The notes: a model not told the origin generated them from the letters alone. A DNA stretch of 64,000 bases from Clavibacter michiganensis (GCF_021216655.1 NZ_CP080437.1:682001-746000), one strand, 5' to 3'. Shown: positions 35,353-44,747, numbered from the stretch's first letter. Program-made: numbers and translations.

Positions 35353-38300
35353 TCAGGCCACCTGGGCCGCGTCGTCCAGCCCGTCGGGGCCGCCGCCGCC
35401 CTGCCGCCGGGCGTCCTGCCAGCGCGCCCACATCTCCTTCAGGTCCCACGCGTCCTCCGCCTGGATGGAGACGCCGCGCTCGCCCGTGCGCCGGGTGCGC
35501 CCCCGGATGACGAGCAGCCGCGTGCCGAAGAGCATGGGCCCGGCCTTCTGCTGCGCCTCGTCGAAGAAGGTGGAGTCGGAGCAGCCCGTGCCGTCGTCGA
35601 GGCTGATGAAGACCACGCGCTTGCCGCTGCGCATGGGCGGCGTCTGCGTGGCGATGCGGATCCCCGCGACCACCACCTCGGAGCCGCTGCGCACCTCGAG
35701 CAGCTGGCTCGCCGGGATGACCCCGAGCTCGTCGAGCATGGGCCGGTAGCTCTCGAGCACGTGCTCGGTGACCTCCATCTGCAGGATGTCGAGCTCGGCG
35801 GCGACGCGCGCGCGGCCGTCGGGGTCGGGCGAGCCGCGCGGGATGAGGTCGCGGTCGTCGACGAAGAGCGGCAGCTGCCCGGCCGGATCCGCGGGCCGGG
35901 CCGCGCGCGCCGTGAGCCGCCGCACGTACGCCATGACGTCGCCGCGGGACGCGGCCCCGCGCGCCGCCCGGTCGTCCTCGTTCGTGGCGAGCGGGTCGAG
36001 CGCGCCCACGGCGGCCAGCCGCTCGAGCAGCGCGCGCGACGGCTGCGCCTTCGCGTAGAAGTCGCTGATGGAGTCGTAGGGCTGCCCCCGCTCGATGCGC
36101 TCCAGCTCCGCCTCGCTCATGCCGTGCACGTCCTGCAGCGACAGCCGGATCCCGAGCTCGCCGATGCGCGTGCGCCCGGTCGTCTCCCCGCCCTCGACGC
36201 GCTCGACGCGGTAGACGCCCCGCGACCGGTTCACGTCGAGCGGCAGCACGGGCACGCCCATCCGACGGGCCTCGGTGAGCAGCAGGCGCTTGGGGTACAT
36301 GCCGGGGTCGTGCGTGAGGATCCCCGCGAGGAACTCCGCCGGGTAGTGCGTCTTCAGCCACGCGCTCTGCCAGGTGGGCAGCGCGAACGCGGCGCCGTGC
36401 GCCTTGCAGAACCCGAACGAGCCGAAGCCCTTCAGCGCCTTCCAGATGCGCTCGACGTCGGCGTCCGAGAAGGGGCGCCGGCCCGTGCGCCCGTCCACGT
36501 GCATGGCGGTGCGCTCCCGGAACGCCTGCTCGACCACCGTGTCCATCCGCTCCATGTTGCGGCGCAGCTCGTCGGCCTCCGCGAGGGAGACCTGCATGCA
36601 GTCGGCGAAGATCCGGATGACCTGCTCGTGGTAGATGACGACGCCGAACGTGGGCGCGAGGAACGGCGCGAACCGCGGGTGCAGGTAGTCGGGCCGGGTG
36701 ATGCCGTGCTTCGTGTCGAGGAACGGCGCGACCATGTTGCCCTTCATGGGGCCCGGCCGGAACAGCGAGATGTCGGCGATGAGGTCCTCGTAGACGTCCG
36801 GCTGCATCTTGCCGATGAGCTCGCGCTGCCCGGGCGACTCGATCTGGAACATGCCGAGCGTGTGCGTGGTGCGGATGGCGGCGAAGGTCTCCTCGTCGTC
36901 GTGGGGGATCTCGTCGAGCTCGATGCGCCCGTCGCGGTGCACGTAGCGCGCGTCGACCGGGATGCCGCCCGCGACCGCCGAGCGCGCGCCGTGGATGCGG
37001 TGGATCTCGTCCAGCGCGTACGCCATGGTGCTCTGCATCCGCACCCCGAGGATGTCGAGCTTCAGGAGCCCCATGTCGTCGATGTCGTCCTTGTCGAACT
37101 GGCTCATCGGCAGGCCCATGCCGCTCGGTTGCACGGGGCTCGTGCTGAGCAGGTCGGAGTCGCCGAGGATCACGCCGCACGGGTGCATGGAGATGTGCCG
37201 GGGGAGCCGGTCGAGCCGCTCGGTGAGGTCGACCAGCAGGTCGATGCTCGGGTCGTCGCGCACGAGGTCGGCGATGGGCTTGAGCTCGGGCTTCGTCTCG
37301 AGCACCGCCCGGAACTCGCGCGCGTTGAAGCGCCAGATGTTCTTGGCGATGAAGTCGATCTGCTGCTCGTCGAGGTCGAGCGCGAGCCCCGCGTCGCGCG
37401 CGGCGCCGCGGGCCCGGTAGGTGTTCTGCATCGACAGCAGGGTGACCCGGTTGCTGCCGTACTTCTCGAACACGCGGTGGTAGACCTCGTGCCGCCTGGC
37501 CGACTCCACGTCGATGTCGATGTCGGGCAGCGTCGAGCGGACCTTGCCGAGGAAGCGCTCGAAGAGCAGGTCGTGCTCCAGCGGGTCGACGTTGGAGATG
37601 CGCAGCAGGTAGTTGACGAGGCTGCCCGCGCCGGATCCGCGGGCCTGGTTGCGCACCCCCATGTCGCGCATGAGCGCGCAGACGTCGGCGACCGTGAGGA
37701 AGTAGGTGGCGAAGCCGAAGCCCGTGATGGTCGTGAGCTCGGTGCGCATGCGCGCGAGCACGCGCTGCCGCATCGCCTCGTCGACGTGCCCGAACCGCTC
37801 GGTGGCCCCGGCCTCGGCCTTCCGCCAGAGCGCCTCGTCCGGGTCTCCCGTGACGCCGATGACGGACTTCTCCGGCAGCTTCGGCTTCCTCCAGGCGAGG
37901 TCGGCGTCCGGATCCAGCCGGCAGCGGTCGGCGAGCTCCTCGGTGGCGCGCAGCAGCGCCTCGCCCGCCCGGCGGTCGAGCGACGACGCGCCCGCGATCT
38001 CCCGCGCGATCCCCTGCATCTCGGTAGGGGTCTTCAGCCACGCCTGCCCGTTGGGCTGCGGGCGGAAGGACCCGAGCGGCCGGAGCGTGCCGGCCGCGTC
38101 GAGCACGTCGCCCGTGAGCGCGTCGTCGGGCTCGAGGTAGCGGACGGCGTTGGTGAGCACCGCGGGGACGCGGTGGGCGTCGGCGAGCTCGAGCATGCGG
38201 GCGGCGTGGCGGAGGCTCGCGGACTCGCCGGGCTCTGTGAAGTGGCAGACCACCTCGACGACCACCGCGCCGGGCAGCAGCCGCGCCCACTCGGCCAGGT

Positions 38301-38775
38301 GGCGGGATGCGAGCGCGTGGTCGCCCGCCGCGACGGCGCGGCCGACGTCCGAGTCGGGCCCGAGCATGACCGTGCCCACCGGACCGTCCTCGCCGAGGAG
38401 GAACGCGGGCGGCCGGGTGCGCGCGATGCCGGCCTGCGCGCTCCGGGCGGTGCTCCTCGCCGTGCCGCGCCCGTGGCTCGCGCTGATGAGCCGGCTGAGC
38501 GCCGCCCAGCCCTGGCCGCGCGTGCCGCCGTGCGCGAGCACCGTGATCCGGCCCGGGTGCTCGCCCGTGAGCCCGAGCTCCGCGCCGACCACGGGGGAGA
38601 CGCCGGCGGCGAGGGAGCGGCGGATGTGGCGGACCGCGCCGTACAGCCCGTCGCGGTCGGTGATCGCCGCGGCCGGCGCGCCCTCGGACGCGACCCGGTC
38701 GACGAGCGCCTCGGGCGCCGAGGTGCCGAAGTGGGCGGAGAAGGCGGACGCGACGTGCAGGTGGGTGAAGCTCAC
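35353..38775 (-). CDS. dnaE2: Error-prone DNA polymerase III alpha (DnaE2/ImuC)
   Basis: An 1140-residue DnaE2. It carries the PHP domain at the start (FTHLHVASAFSAHFG, AAITDRDGLYG), the polymerase palm with the catalytic PDIDIDVES motif near 440, NQARGSGAGSLVNYLL, fingers (SLFRPGPMKGNM, GVVIYHEQV), a helix-hairpin-helix part and an OB domain near 980-1080 (VVVAGIRIATQTPP). The length fits DnaE2 (about 1050-1100 residues) and not DnaE1 (about 1180), and the PHP metal residues are incomplete, as is usual for DnaE2. It copies past lesions with ImuA'/ImuB in mutasomes. GTG 38775 starts 47 bases after a perfect LexA box. imuA and imuB are not in the window. Confidence 0.95.
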   Translation of the reverse strand: MSFTHLHVASAFSAHFGTSAPEALVDRVASEGAPAAAITDRDGLYGAVRHIRRSLAAGVSPVVGAELGLTGEHPGRITVLAHGGTRGQGWAALSRLISASHGRGTARSTARSAQAGIARTRPPAFLLGEDGPVGTVMLGPDSDVGRAVAAGDHALASRHLAEWARLLPGAVVVEVVCHFTEPGESASLRHAARMLELADAHRVPAVLTNAVRYLEPDDALTGDVLDAAGTLRPLGSFRPQPNGQAWLKTPTEMQGIAREIAGASSLDRRAGEALLRATEELADRCRLDPDADLAWRKPKLPEKSVIGVTGDPDEALWRKAEAGATERFGHVDEAMRQRVLARMRTELTTITGFGFATYFLTVADVCALMRDMGVRNQARGSGAGSLVNYLLRISNVDPLEHDLLFERFLGKVRSTLPDIDIDVESARRHEVYHRVFEKYGSNRVTLLSMQNTYRARGAARDAGLALDLDEQQIDFIAKNIWRFNAREFRAVLETKPELKPIADLVRDDPSIDLLVDLTERLDRLPRHISMHPCGVILGDSDLLSTSPVQPSGMGLPMSQFDKDDIDDMGLLKLDILGVRMQSTMAYALDEIHRIHGARSAVAGGIPVDARYVHRDGRIELDEIPHDDEETFAAIRTTHTLGMFQIESPGQRELIGKMQPDVYEDLIADISLFRPGPMKGNMVAPFLDTKHGITRPDYLHPRFAPFLAPTFGVVIYHEQVIRIFADCMQVSLAEADELRRNMERMDTVVEQAFRERTAMHVDGRTGRRPFSDADVERIWKALKGFGSFGFCKAHGAAFALPTWQSAWLKTHYPAEFLAGILTHDPGMYPKRLLLTEARRMGVPVLPLDVNRSRGVYRVERVEGGETTGRTRIGELGIRLSLQDVHGMSEAELERIERGQPYDSISDFYAKAQPSRALLERLAAVGALDPLATNEDDRAARGAASRGDVMAYVRRLTARAARPADPAGQLPLFVDDRDLIPRGSPDPDGRARVAAELDILQMEVTEHVLESYRPMLDELGVIPASQLLEVRSGSEVVVAGIRIATQTPPMRSGKRVVFISLDDGTGCSDSTFFDEAQQKAGPMLFGTRLLVIRGRTRRTGERGVSIQAEDAWDLKEMWARWQDARRQGGGGPDGLDDAAQVA

Positions 38776-38821
38776 GCGCGCCTCCCTCGATGTCCGCCCG
38801 CGTCCTCCCCGGGCGCGATGT

Positions 38822-38837
38822 TCGAACGGATGTTCGA
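38822..38837. promoter_or_regulatory. LexA (SOS) box upstream of dnaE2
   Basis: TCGAAC-GGAT-GTTCGA, a perfect match to the actinobacterial LexA consensus, 47 bases before the dnaE2 GTG. On the minus strand TACACT (38845-38850) lies 7 bases upstream and can be the -10 box. The zwf ATG is 53 bases away on the other side. Confidence 0.9.
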
Positions 38838-38889
38838 CTCGCCCAGTGTAGGTCGGCTGCCCGGCAGCCGCGACCCGTAGTCTCGGAGG

Positions 38890-40257
38890 ATGACCAGCGA
38901 ACCCTCCACCCTCGTCATCCTCGGCGCCAGCGGCGACCTCACGGAACGCCTCCTCCTGCCGGGTCTCGGCAGCCTCGTGGCGAGCGATCGGGGGCGGCGG
39001 ATCCAGCTCATCGGCACCGGCCGGAGCGAGCGCACGGCGTCGGAGTGGACGAAGACGGTCAAGACCGCGTTCGACTCGGTGGACGCCACGGGACGCCGGG
39101 CGGCGGGCATCGTCTCGTCCACGAAGTACATCCAGGCCGACCCCACCGACCTCGACGACCTGAAGCGGATCCTCGCCGCGTGCGAGGGCGCGCCCGCGCT
39201 CTACTTCGCGCTGCCGCCGGCCATCTCCATCCAGGTCTGCGAGCAGCTGGCGAAGCTCGACCTGCCGGAGGGCACCACGCTCGCGCTCGAGAAGCCGTTC
39301 GGGTCGAACAGCCGGAGCGCGGCGCAGCTCAACCGCCAGCTGCAGAAGCTCGTGCCGGAGGACCGCATCCACCGCACCGACCACTTCCTCGGCCTCTCCA
39401 CGGTGCTCAACCTCGTGTCGCTGCGCTTCGCCAACCGCTTCTTCGAGTCGGTGTGGAGCGCGAGGGACATCGAGGAGGTCGAGATCGTCTACGACGAGAC
39501 GCTCGCGCTCGAGGGCCGCGCGGCCTACTACGACAAGTCGGGCGCGCTGGTCGACATGATCCAGAGCCACCTGCTGCAGGTGCTCGCGGTCTTCGCGATG
39601 GAGCCGCCCGCGAGCATCGACCCGGACGACCTGCGCTCGAACATCGCCGCGGTCCTCCGCGCCACCGAGGTGTGGGACAACGACCCCGTCACGTACAGCC
39701 GTCGCGCCCGCTACACGGGCGCCACGGTCGACGGCACCCGCATCCCCGCGTACGCCAAGGAGGACGGGGTGGATCCGGCCAACGAGACGGAGACGCTCGC
39801 GGAGGTCACCTTCGGCGTCGCCAACGCGCGCTGGGCGGGCGTGCCGTTCCGGCTGCGCTCGGGCAAGGCCCTCAAGGAGGCGTCCAAGCGCATCGTCGTC
39901 ACCTTCAAGCCCGTGGCGCACCTGCCGCGGGGCCTCCACGGATCCGCGCGGCCGGACCGGCTCGTCATCGACCTCAAGCCCGACGGCATCTCGCTCGAGG
40001 TCACCATGGACGGCACGGGCGAGCCCTTCACCCTCACGCAGTCCACGTTCCGCGCGGAGTTCGCCGAGCCCGAGCTCACGCCGTACGGCGAGGTGCTCGA
40101 CGGCATCCTCGCGGGCGACCCGCGCCTCTCGGTCCGCGGCGACGTGGCCGAGCGCTGCTGGCGCATCGTCGCGCCCGTCATGCGCGCCTGGAAGGGCGAC
40201 CGCGTGCCCATGGCCGAGTACCGCGCCGGATCCGCGGGGCCGACCGCCTGGCGCTGA
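38890..40257 (+). CDS. Glucose-6-phosphate dehydrogenase-like protein, altered active site
   Basis: A 455-residue protein of the Zwf family: GASGDLTERLLLPGL (NADP site, about 12-26), ALEKPFG (about 136), SHLLQVLAVFAMEPP with the catalytic-base His, and a C-terminal end fitting G6PDH_C. The family motif R-I-D-H-Y-L-G-K is changed to RTDHFLGL: the lysine that contacts the sugar phosphate is a leucine. It is also away from opcA, tal and tkt, the usual partners of zwf in actinobacteria. It may have another sugar acid or phosphate substrate, or low activity. It is divergent from dnaE2 across a LexA box. Confidence 0.8.
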   Translation: MTSEPSTLVILGASGDLTERLLLPGLGSLVASDRGRRIQLIGTGRSERTASEWTKTVKTAFDSVDATGRRAAGIVSSTKYIQADPTDLDDLKRILAACEGAPALYFALPPAISIQVCEQLAKLDLPEGTTLALEKPFGSNSRSAAQLNRQLQKLVPEDRIHRTDHFLGLSTVLNLVSLRFANRFFESVWSARDIEEVEIVYDETLALEGRAAYYDKSGALVDMIQSHLLQVLAVFAMEPPASIDPDDLRSNIAAVLRATEVWDNDPVTYSRRARYTGATVDGTRIPAYAKEDGVDPANETETLAEVTFGVANARWAGVPFRLRSGKALKEASKRIVVTFKPVAHLPRGLHGSARPDRLVIDLKPDGISLEVTMDGTGEPFTLTQSTFRAEFAEPELTPYGEVLDGILAGDPRLSVRGDVAERCWRIVAPVMRAWKGDRVPMAEYRAGSAGPTAWR

Positions 40258-40358
40258 CCGCCCGGTGCTCCCGCCGCGCATGGCGGGCCCGCATGACGGC
40301 TCCCTGGGCGTCGTCGCCTCCCGGCGGCGGCGCCCTCGCCGCGTCCTAGCGTGAGGGC

Positions 40359-41108
40359 ATGCCCGTGACCCTCACCGAGATCCCCCTGCCCGCGGCCTCG
40401 CCGGATGCGTCGCCCGGGCTGCACGGCGTGCTGGCGGTGCCCCAGGGCGAGGGCCCGTGGCCCGCGGTCGTGGTGGTGCACGAGGCCTTCGGCGTCACCG
40501 ACGTCATGCGCCGCCAGGCCGAGCGCCTCGCCGAGGCCGGCTTCCTGGCGCTCATGCCGGACCTCTTCTCCGCCGGCGGCGCGCGCCGCTGCCTGGTCGC
40601 GACCTTCCGCACGCTCGCGGCGGGGGAGGGCCGGGCGTTCGTCGACGTCGAGTCCGCTCGCCGCGCGCTCCTCGCCCGCGCCGACTGCACGGGCCGCGTC
40701 GGCGTCATCGGCTTCTGCATGGGCGGCGGGTTCGCCCTCGCGGCGGCCTCCCGCGGCTTCGACGCATCGAGCGTGAACTACGGGATGCTCCCGGAGGACC
40801 TCGACGGGGTGCTCGACGGCGCGTGCCCGATCGTCGCGAGCTACGGCGGCCGCGACCGGCAGCTCGCGGGATCCGCCGACCGTCTCGAGGCCGCGCTCGT
40901 GGCACGTGGCATCGACCACGACGTGCGGGAGTACGCCGCCGCCGGGCACTCCTTCCTCAACGACGCCGAGATGGGTCCCCGGCCGCTCCGCCCGGTGCTG
41001 CGCGCGGTGGGGATGGGACCGGAGCCCGCGTCCGCGGCGGACGCCTGGCGCCGGATCGACGCGTTCCTCGACGCCCACCTGCGCGGCGAGGAGCGCACGG
41101 GGGCATAG
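40359..41108 (+). CDS. Dienelactone hydrolase family protein
   Basis: A 249-residue alpha/beta hydrolase of the dienelactone hydrolase family. AVVVVHEAFGVTDVMRRQAERLAEAGF, LMPDLFS and the nucleophile elbow GVIGFCMGGGFAL (Cys near 122 instead of Ser) are typical; the catalytic His is in YAAAGHSFLND and the Asp likely in GGRDRQL. The classic role is opening dienelactone during chlorocatechol breakdown, but most family members in genomes are general esterases. No aromatic-degradation genes surround it. ATG 40359. Confidence 0.88.
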   Translation: MPVTLTEIPLPAASPDASPGLHGVLAVPQGEGPWPAVVVVHEAFGVTDVMRRQAERLAEAGFLALMPDLFSAGGARRCLVATFRTLAAGEGRAFVDVESARRALLARADCTGRVGVIGFCMGGGFALAAASRGFDASSVNYGMLPEDLDGVLDGACPIVASYGGRDRQLAGSADRLEAALVARGIDHDVREYAAAGHSFLNDAEMGPRPLRPVLRAVGMGPEPASAADAWRRIDAFLDAHLRGEERTGA

Positions 41109-41216
41109 CGCATCGGGCCCGCGCGCCGAGAGGACTCTCCACCGGCCTCGGCTAGCCTGTGGAGGATCCGGGTGCCCGCGCCCGGCCCTCCCCGCCCGGC
41201 GACGAGAGATCCACCC

Positions 41217-42479
41217 ATGCAGCACGCCCCCCAGAGGACCCGCGCCGACCGGGCCCGCGTCCGCGGCATCGCCCGTCATGGCCGCCTGCGCACCCCGAGC
41301 GCGGGACGCACCGTGATGAGGGGCATCGGCATGGTCGCCGCGGTCTCGTTCGCCGCCGCCGCGTCCCTGCTGACCATCGTCTTCGTGGACCTCTCCCGCA
41401 CCGTCGCCGACAACACCGTCGACATCTCGGGCGGCCAGACGCTCCCGCCCTCGCTCGGCGGCATCGACGGCGGCGCGAACATCCTCATCGTCGGGAGCGA
41501 CAGCCGCGCCGGCCAGGGTGACGGCTACGGCGCGGCGAAGGACGTGGGCACGGCCACCCTCAACGACGTCACGATGCTGCTGCACATCAGCGAGGACAGC
41601 AGCCGCGCGACGGTCATCTCCTTCCCGCGCGACATGCTCGTGCCCATCCCGGAGTGCGAGGGGCCCGACGGCACGAAGTACGCCGCCAGCTCCCGCGCCC
41701 AGCTCAACGAGTCGTTGTCGCGCGGCGGCTTCGAGTGCACCGTGCGGATGATCGAGGGCCTCACCGGTCTCGACATCCCGTACGGCGGAGTCGTGCAGTT
41801 CAACGGCGTGGTCGAGATGTCGAACGCGGTCGGCGGCGTCGAGGTCTGCGTGGCCAACGGCATCTACGACCCGAAGACCGACCTCTCGCTGGATCCCGGC
41901 ATCCACCCGCTCCAGGGCAAGGAGGCCGTGCAGTTCCTCCGCACCCGCTACGGCGTGGGCGACGGCAGCGACATCTCGCGCATCGGCAACCAGCAGGTGT
42001 TCCTGAGCGCGCTCGTGCGCACCATCAAGAGCTCCGACACCCTGACGAACCCCGCCAAGCTCTACGGCATCGCGCGCGCCGTGGTCGACAACATGCAGCT
42101 GTCCACCTCGCTCGCCGACCTCGACACGCTCGTTTCGGTGGCGCTCACCTTCAAGGACATCCCGCTCGACGACGTCGTGTTCCTGCAGTACCCGGGCACG
42201 GTCCTCGCCAACGGGCGCGTCCAGCCGGACGAGGCGGCGGCGGCGCAGCTCGTGAGCCTGCTCGCCTCCGACGCCGACTTCTCGCTCGGCGAGGCGGCGG
42301 CCTCCGACGAGTCCGGCAGCGTGCCGGCGGAGGGCGCCACCACGCCGCCGGCCACGACCGCCCCGCCGACCGACGGGTCGACCCCGACGACGCCGCCCAC
42401 CGCGACGGCCGAGGTGCTCGACCCGAGCATCACCGGCCAGACCGCGGCGCAGAGCACCTGCTCCAACGGCCAGGGCTGA
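41217..42479 (+). CDS. LCP (LytR-CpsA-Psr) family cell-wall ligase
   Basis: A 420-residue protein: a basic N-terminus, one transmembrane helix (about 38-58), then the LCP domain outside. Family points are ILIVGSDSRAGQGDGYG, SDVTMLLH-type NDVTMLLHISEDSSRATVISFPRDMLVPIP with the Asp/Arg pair that binds the polyprenyl phosphate, LDIPYGGVVQFNGVVEMSNAVGGVEVCV, and FLRTRYGVGDGSDISRIGNQQ. The end (about 350-405) is a Thr/Pro-rich linker. LCP proteins move wall polymers from lipid carrier to peptidoglycan. ATG 41217 is chosen since residues before it do not look like a signal; GTG 41172 is an in-frame alternative. Confidence 0.93.
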   Translation: MQHAPQRTRADRARVRGIARHGRLRTPSAGRTVMRGIGMVAAVSFAAAASLLTIVFVDLSRTVADNTVDISGGQTLPPSLGGIDGGANILIVGSDSRAGQGDGYGAAKDVGTATLNDVTMLLHISEDSSRATVISFPRDMLVPIPECEGPDGTKYAASSRAQLNESLSRGGFECTVRMIEGLTGLDIPYGGVVQFNGVVEMSNAVGGVEVCVANGIYDPKTDLSLDPGIHPLQGKEAVQFLRTRYGVGDGSDISRIGNQQVFLSALVRTIKSSDTLTNPAKLYGIARAVVDNMQLSTSLADLDTLVSVALTFKDIPLDDVVFLQYPGTVLANGRVQPDEAAAAQLVSLLASDADFSLGEAAASDESGSVPAEGATTPPATTAPPTDGSTPTTPPTATAEVLDPSITGQTAAQSTCSNGQG

Positions 42480-42513
42480 CCGGGCACGCCGGTTCGCGCG
42501 GCGACCGTCAGCG

Positions 42514-43434
42514 TCAGGCCGGGCCGGGCGCGGGCCGGACTCCGGGCAGGCGCGCCTCGAGGAACGCCCGCACGACGGGGTTGGGGTCGGCCGCGCGCGT
42601 CGCGACGTGGACCGTCGAGGTCGCGTGCGCGTCCAGGAGCGGGAGGACGCGCACCGTGTCCGGCGCGCCGACGGTCGCGCTCCGCGGGGCGATCGTCACG
42701 CCGAGCCCGGCCCCCACGAGGTGGATGATCATGGTCCAGGTCGACCCCTCCTGGACCACCCGCACCAGTCGGCCGCGCTCGGTGACGGGCTCGAGGTTCC
42801 GCCGGTAGGCGTCGTCGCTCGCACGCCGGGGCGGGAACACGAACGGCTCGTCGGCGAGGAGCGCCGCGTCCACCGCGGGCAGGGCGGCCAGCGGATGCGC
42901 GACCGGCACCACGGCCGCGAACGGCTCGGTGAGGAGCTCCACGAGGTCGACGCCGTCGGTCGGATCCGGGTCCCGCACGAGCGCGACGTCGAGCTCGCCC
43001 CGCTCCAGCGACTCCATCAGGTCGGCCGTGAGGCCCTCGCGCACCCGCACCTCGACATCCGGGTGGTGCGCGCGGAACCGCCGGATGCTCTCCACGGGTC
43101 CGGTCCGCTCCGCGGGGATCGCGACGGTCGAGTGCACCATGCCGATCTCGAGCCGCCCGGCGTCCCCGCGGGCGATGCGCGCCACCTCGTCGAGCCCGGC
43201 CTCTGCCTGCCGCAGCAGCGCCCGTCCGCGCTCCCGCAGCGCCGCGCCCGCCGGAGTGACGGCGACGCTCCGGGAGGTGCGGACGAGCAGCGTCACGCCG
43301 AGCCGGCGCTCGAGGCGCTGCACCTGCTGGGACAGCACCGGCTGCGCGATGCCGAGCTGCTCGGCGGCCCGGCCGAAGTGCCGCTCGTCGGCGACGGCGA
43401 GGAAGGAGCGGACGAGGCGGAGGTCGAGATCCAT
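42514..43434 (-). CDS. LysR-family transcriptional regulator
   Basis: A 306-residue LysR regulator. Residues 1-62 are the winged helix-turn-helix (DLDLRLVRSFLAVADERHFGRAAEQLGIAQPVLSQQVQRLERRLG), residues 88-300 the effector-binding domain (RLEIGMVHSTVAIP). It starts within 68 bases of a divergent GNAT gene (43503), a classic place for LysR control of a neighbour. The effector is not predictable. It converges with the LCP gene. Confidence 0.93.
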   Translation of the reverse strand: MDLDLRLVRSFLAVADERHFGRAAEQLGIAQPVLSQQVQRLERRLGVTLLVRTSRSVAVTPAGAALRERGRALLRQAEAGLDEVARIARGDAGRLEIGMVHSTVAIPAERTGPVESIRRFRAHHPDVEVRVREGLTADLMESLERGELDVALVRDPDPTDGVDLVELLTEPFAAVVPVAHPLAALPAVDAALLADEPFVFPPRRASDDAYRRNLEPVTERGRLVRVVQEGSTWTMIIHLVGAGLGVTIAPRSATVGAPDTVRVLPLLDAHATSTVHVATRAADPNPVVRAFLEARLPGVRPAPGPA

Positions 43435-43502
43435 TCACGAAAGCTATCGGAGCGGTGTCTTTCATATTGGACGCGGCTGGCGGCGGCGGGGAAGCTGGAT
43501 CC

Positions 43503-44030
43503 ATGACCACGCACGCCGAGAGCCCGTCCCCGTCCCCGTCCGCCGCGATCGAGATCTCGCCGCTCGGTGGCGACGCCGACGCCCACGCCTTCCGCGCCCT
43601 CAACGAGGCATGGATCACGACGCTGTTCGCGCTCGAGCCCGACGACGAGCGCGTGCTGGCGGACCCCCGCGGCCAGATCGTCGACCGCGGCGGCGCGGTG
43701 CTCCTCGCCCGCGATGGGGACCGCGTCGTCGGCTGCGTGGCCCTGATCCCCGAGGGCGACGGCATGTGGGAGCTCGCCAAGATGGCGGTCGACGAGTCCG
43801 TCCGCGGGCGGGGGACCGGGCGGAGGCTGCTCCTGGCCGCGCTCGACGAGGCACGACGACGGGGAGCGGGCGCCGTCGTGCTCGGCAGCAGCGTCGACCT
43901 GCCGGCGGCCGTCCACCTCTACGAGAGCGTCGGGTTCCGGCACGTGCGGCCCGAGGAGGTCGGGCACATGCCCTACGCGCGGGCCAGCGTGTTCATGCGC
44001 CACGACCTCGGCGGGACGCCCGGGGCCTAG
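43503..44030 (+). CDS. GNAT N-acetyltransferase, likely target of the LysR regulator
   Basis: A 175-residue GNAT protein. The acetyl-CoA site is LAKMAVDESVRGRGTGRRLLLAALDEARRRG (Q/R-x-x-G-x-G/A motif, here RGRGTG near 110), and the second half has VVLGSSVDLPAAVHLYESVGFRHV. Short Ser/Pro-rich N-terminus. It is divergent from the LysR gene. An older-looking start upstream (43455) is in frame but lies in the shared promoter region, so ATG 43503 is used. The acyl acceptor is unknown. Confidence 0.88.
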   Translation: MTTHAESPSPSPSAAIEISPLGGDADAHAFRALNEAWITTLFALEPDDERVLADPRGQIVDRGGAVLLARDGDRVVGCVALIPEGDGMWELAKMAVDESVRGRGTGRRLLLAALDEARRRGAGAVVLGSSVDLPAAVHLYESVGFRHVRPEEVGHMPYARASVFMRHDLGGTPGA

Positions 44031-44048
44031 CGATCCCGGAGCCGTGCC

Positions 44049-44747
44049 TCAGCGCTCGGCGGGCGCCTCGACGATCCGCGGATCCGGGAAGGCCGTCTCG
44101 ACCGCGGGCGCGTCGGTGCCGCGGGCGCGCATCCACACGAAGAAGCCCGTGAGCGTGAAGGCGCCGTAGAAGACGTACATGAAGGCGGAGGCGTAGTAGC
44201 CGGCGCTCACGAGGAGCGGGACGCCGACGAGGTCGACGGCGACCCAGACCGGCCAGAACTCGACCCAGCCCTTGGCCATGCCGTAGGTGGCGAGGAGCGA
44301 GCCGACGAAGATCCAGGCGTCGGCCCACACGGGCTCGTAGGAGCCGAGCGCGCGGAAGACGGGCGTCAGGATCGCGGTGCCGCCGACGAGCGCGACCACG
44401 AGCAGGATCCGCTCGCGACCGGACGCCCACTGCGGCACGACGGGCGCGCCTCCGTGCCTGGCCTGCTGCCAGCGGTACCAGCCGTAGACCGACACGGCGA
44501 TGAACATGACCTGGCGGCCGGCCTGGCCGAGGAGGTTGACGGGGTTCGGCGTGCCGAAGACCGCGCCGAGGAAGACGGTGAAGAGGAGCACGTTGCCGAC
44601 GATGCCGACGGGCCACGCCCACACCTTGCGACGCATGCCGCCGAGCGCGCTGGCGAGGCCGAAGAGGTTGCCGACGATCTCGCGCCAGAGGATGGCCTGG
44701 TCGCCGATGCGGAGCTGCGCGTCGAACAGCCACTCGAGTGCCGCCAT
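44049..44747 (-). CDS. pnuC: Nicotinamide riboside/NMN transporter PnuC
   Basis: A 232-residue membrane protein with about seven helices. The PnuC marks are NLLGQAGRQVMFIAVSVYGWYRWQ (WxxW-type substrate motif near 93-96) and WIFVGSLLATYGMAKGWVEFWPVWVAVDLVGVPLL near 150-185, the mirrored half. It takes up nicotinamide riboside (or thiamine-like compounds in PnuT). No nadR homologue is next to it. I looked for a riboswitch (TPP, NAD) in the 136 upstream bases and saw none. Confidence 0.93.
   Translation of the reverse strand: MAALEWLFDAQLRIGDQAILWREIVGNLFGLASALGGMRRKVWAWPVGIVGNVLLFTVFLGAVFGTPNPVNLLGQAGRQVMFIAVSVYGWYRWQQARHGGAPVVPQWASGRERILLVVALVGGTAILTPVFRALGSYEPVWADAWIFVGSLLATYGMAKGWVEFWPVWVAVDLVGVPLLVSAGYYASAFMYVFYGAFTLTGFFVWMRARGTDAPAVETAFPDPRIVEAPAER

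Noticed and set aside
35761..38880. Plus-strand open frame of about 1040 codons opposite dnaE2
   Set aside because: dnaE2 on the minus strand has complete polymerase motifs; the plus-strand translation is an Arg/Val/Asp-rich shadow and would run through the LexA box.
43435..43502. LysR-type T-N11-A operator between the LysR and GNAT genes
   Set aside because: Several weak matches exist in the 68 bases but none with good dyad symmetry.
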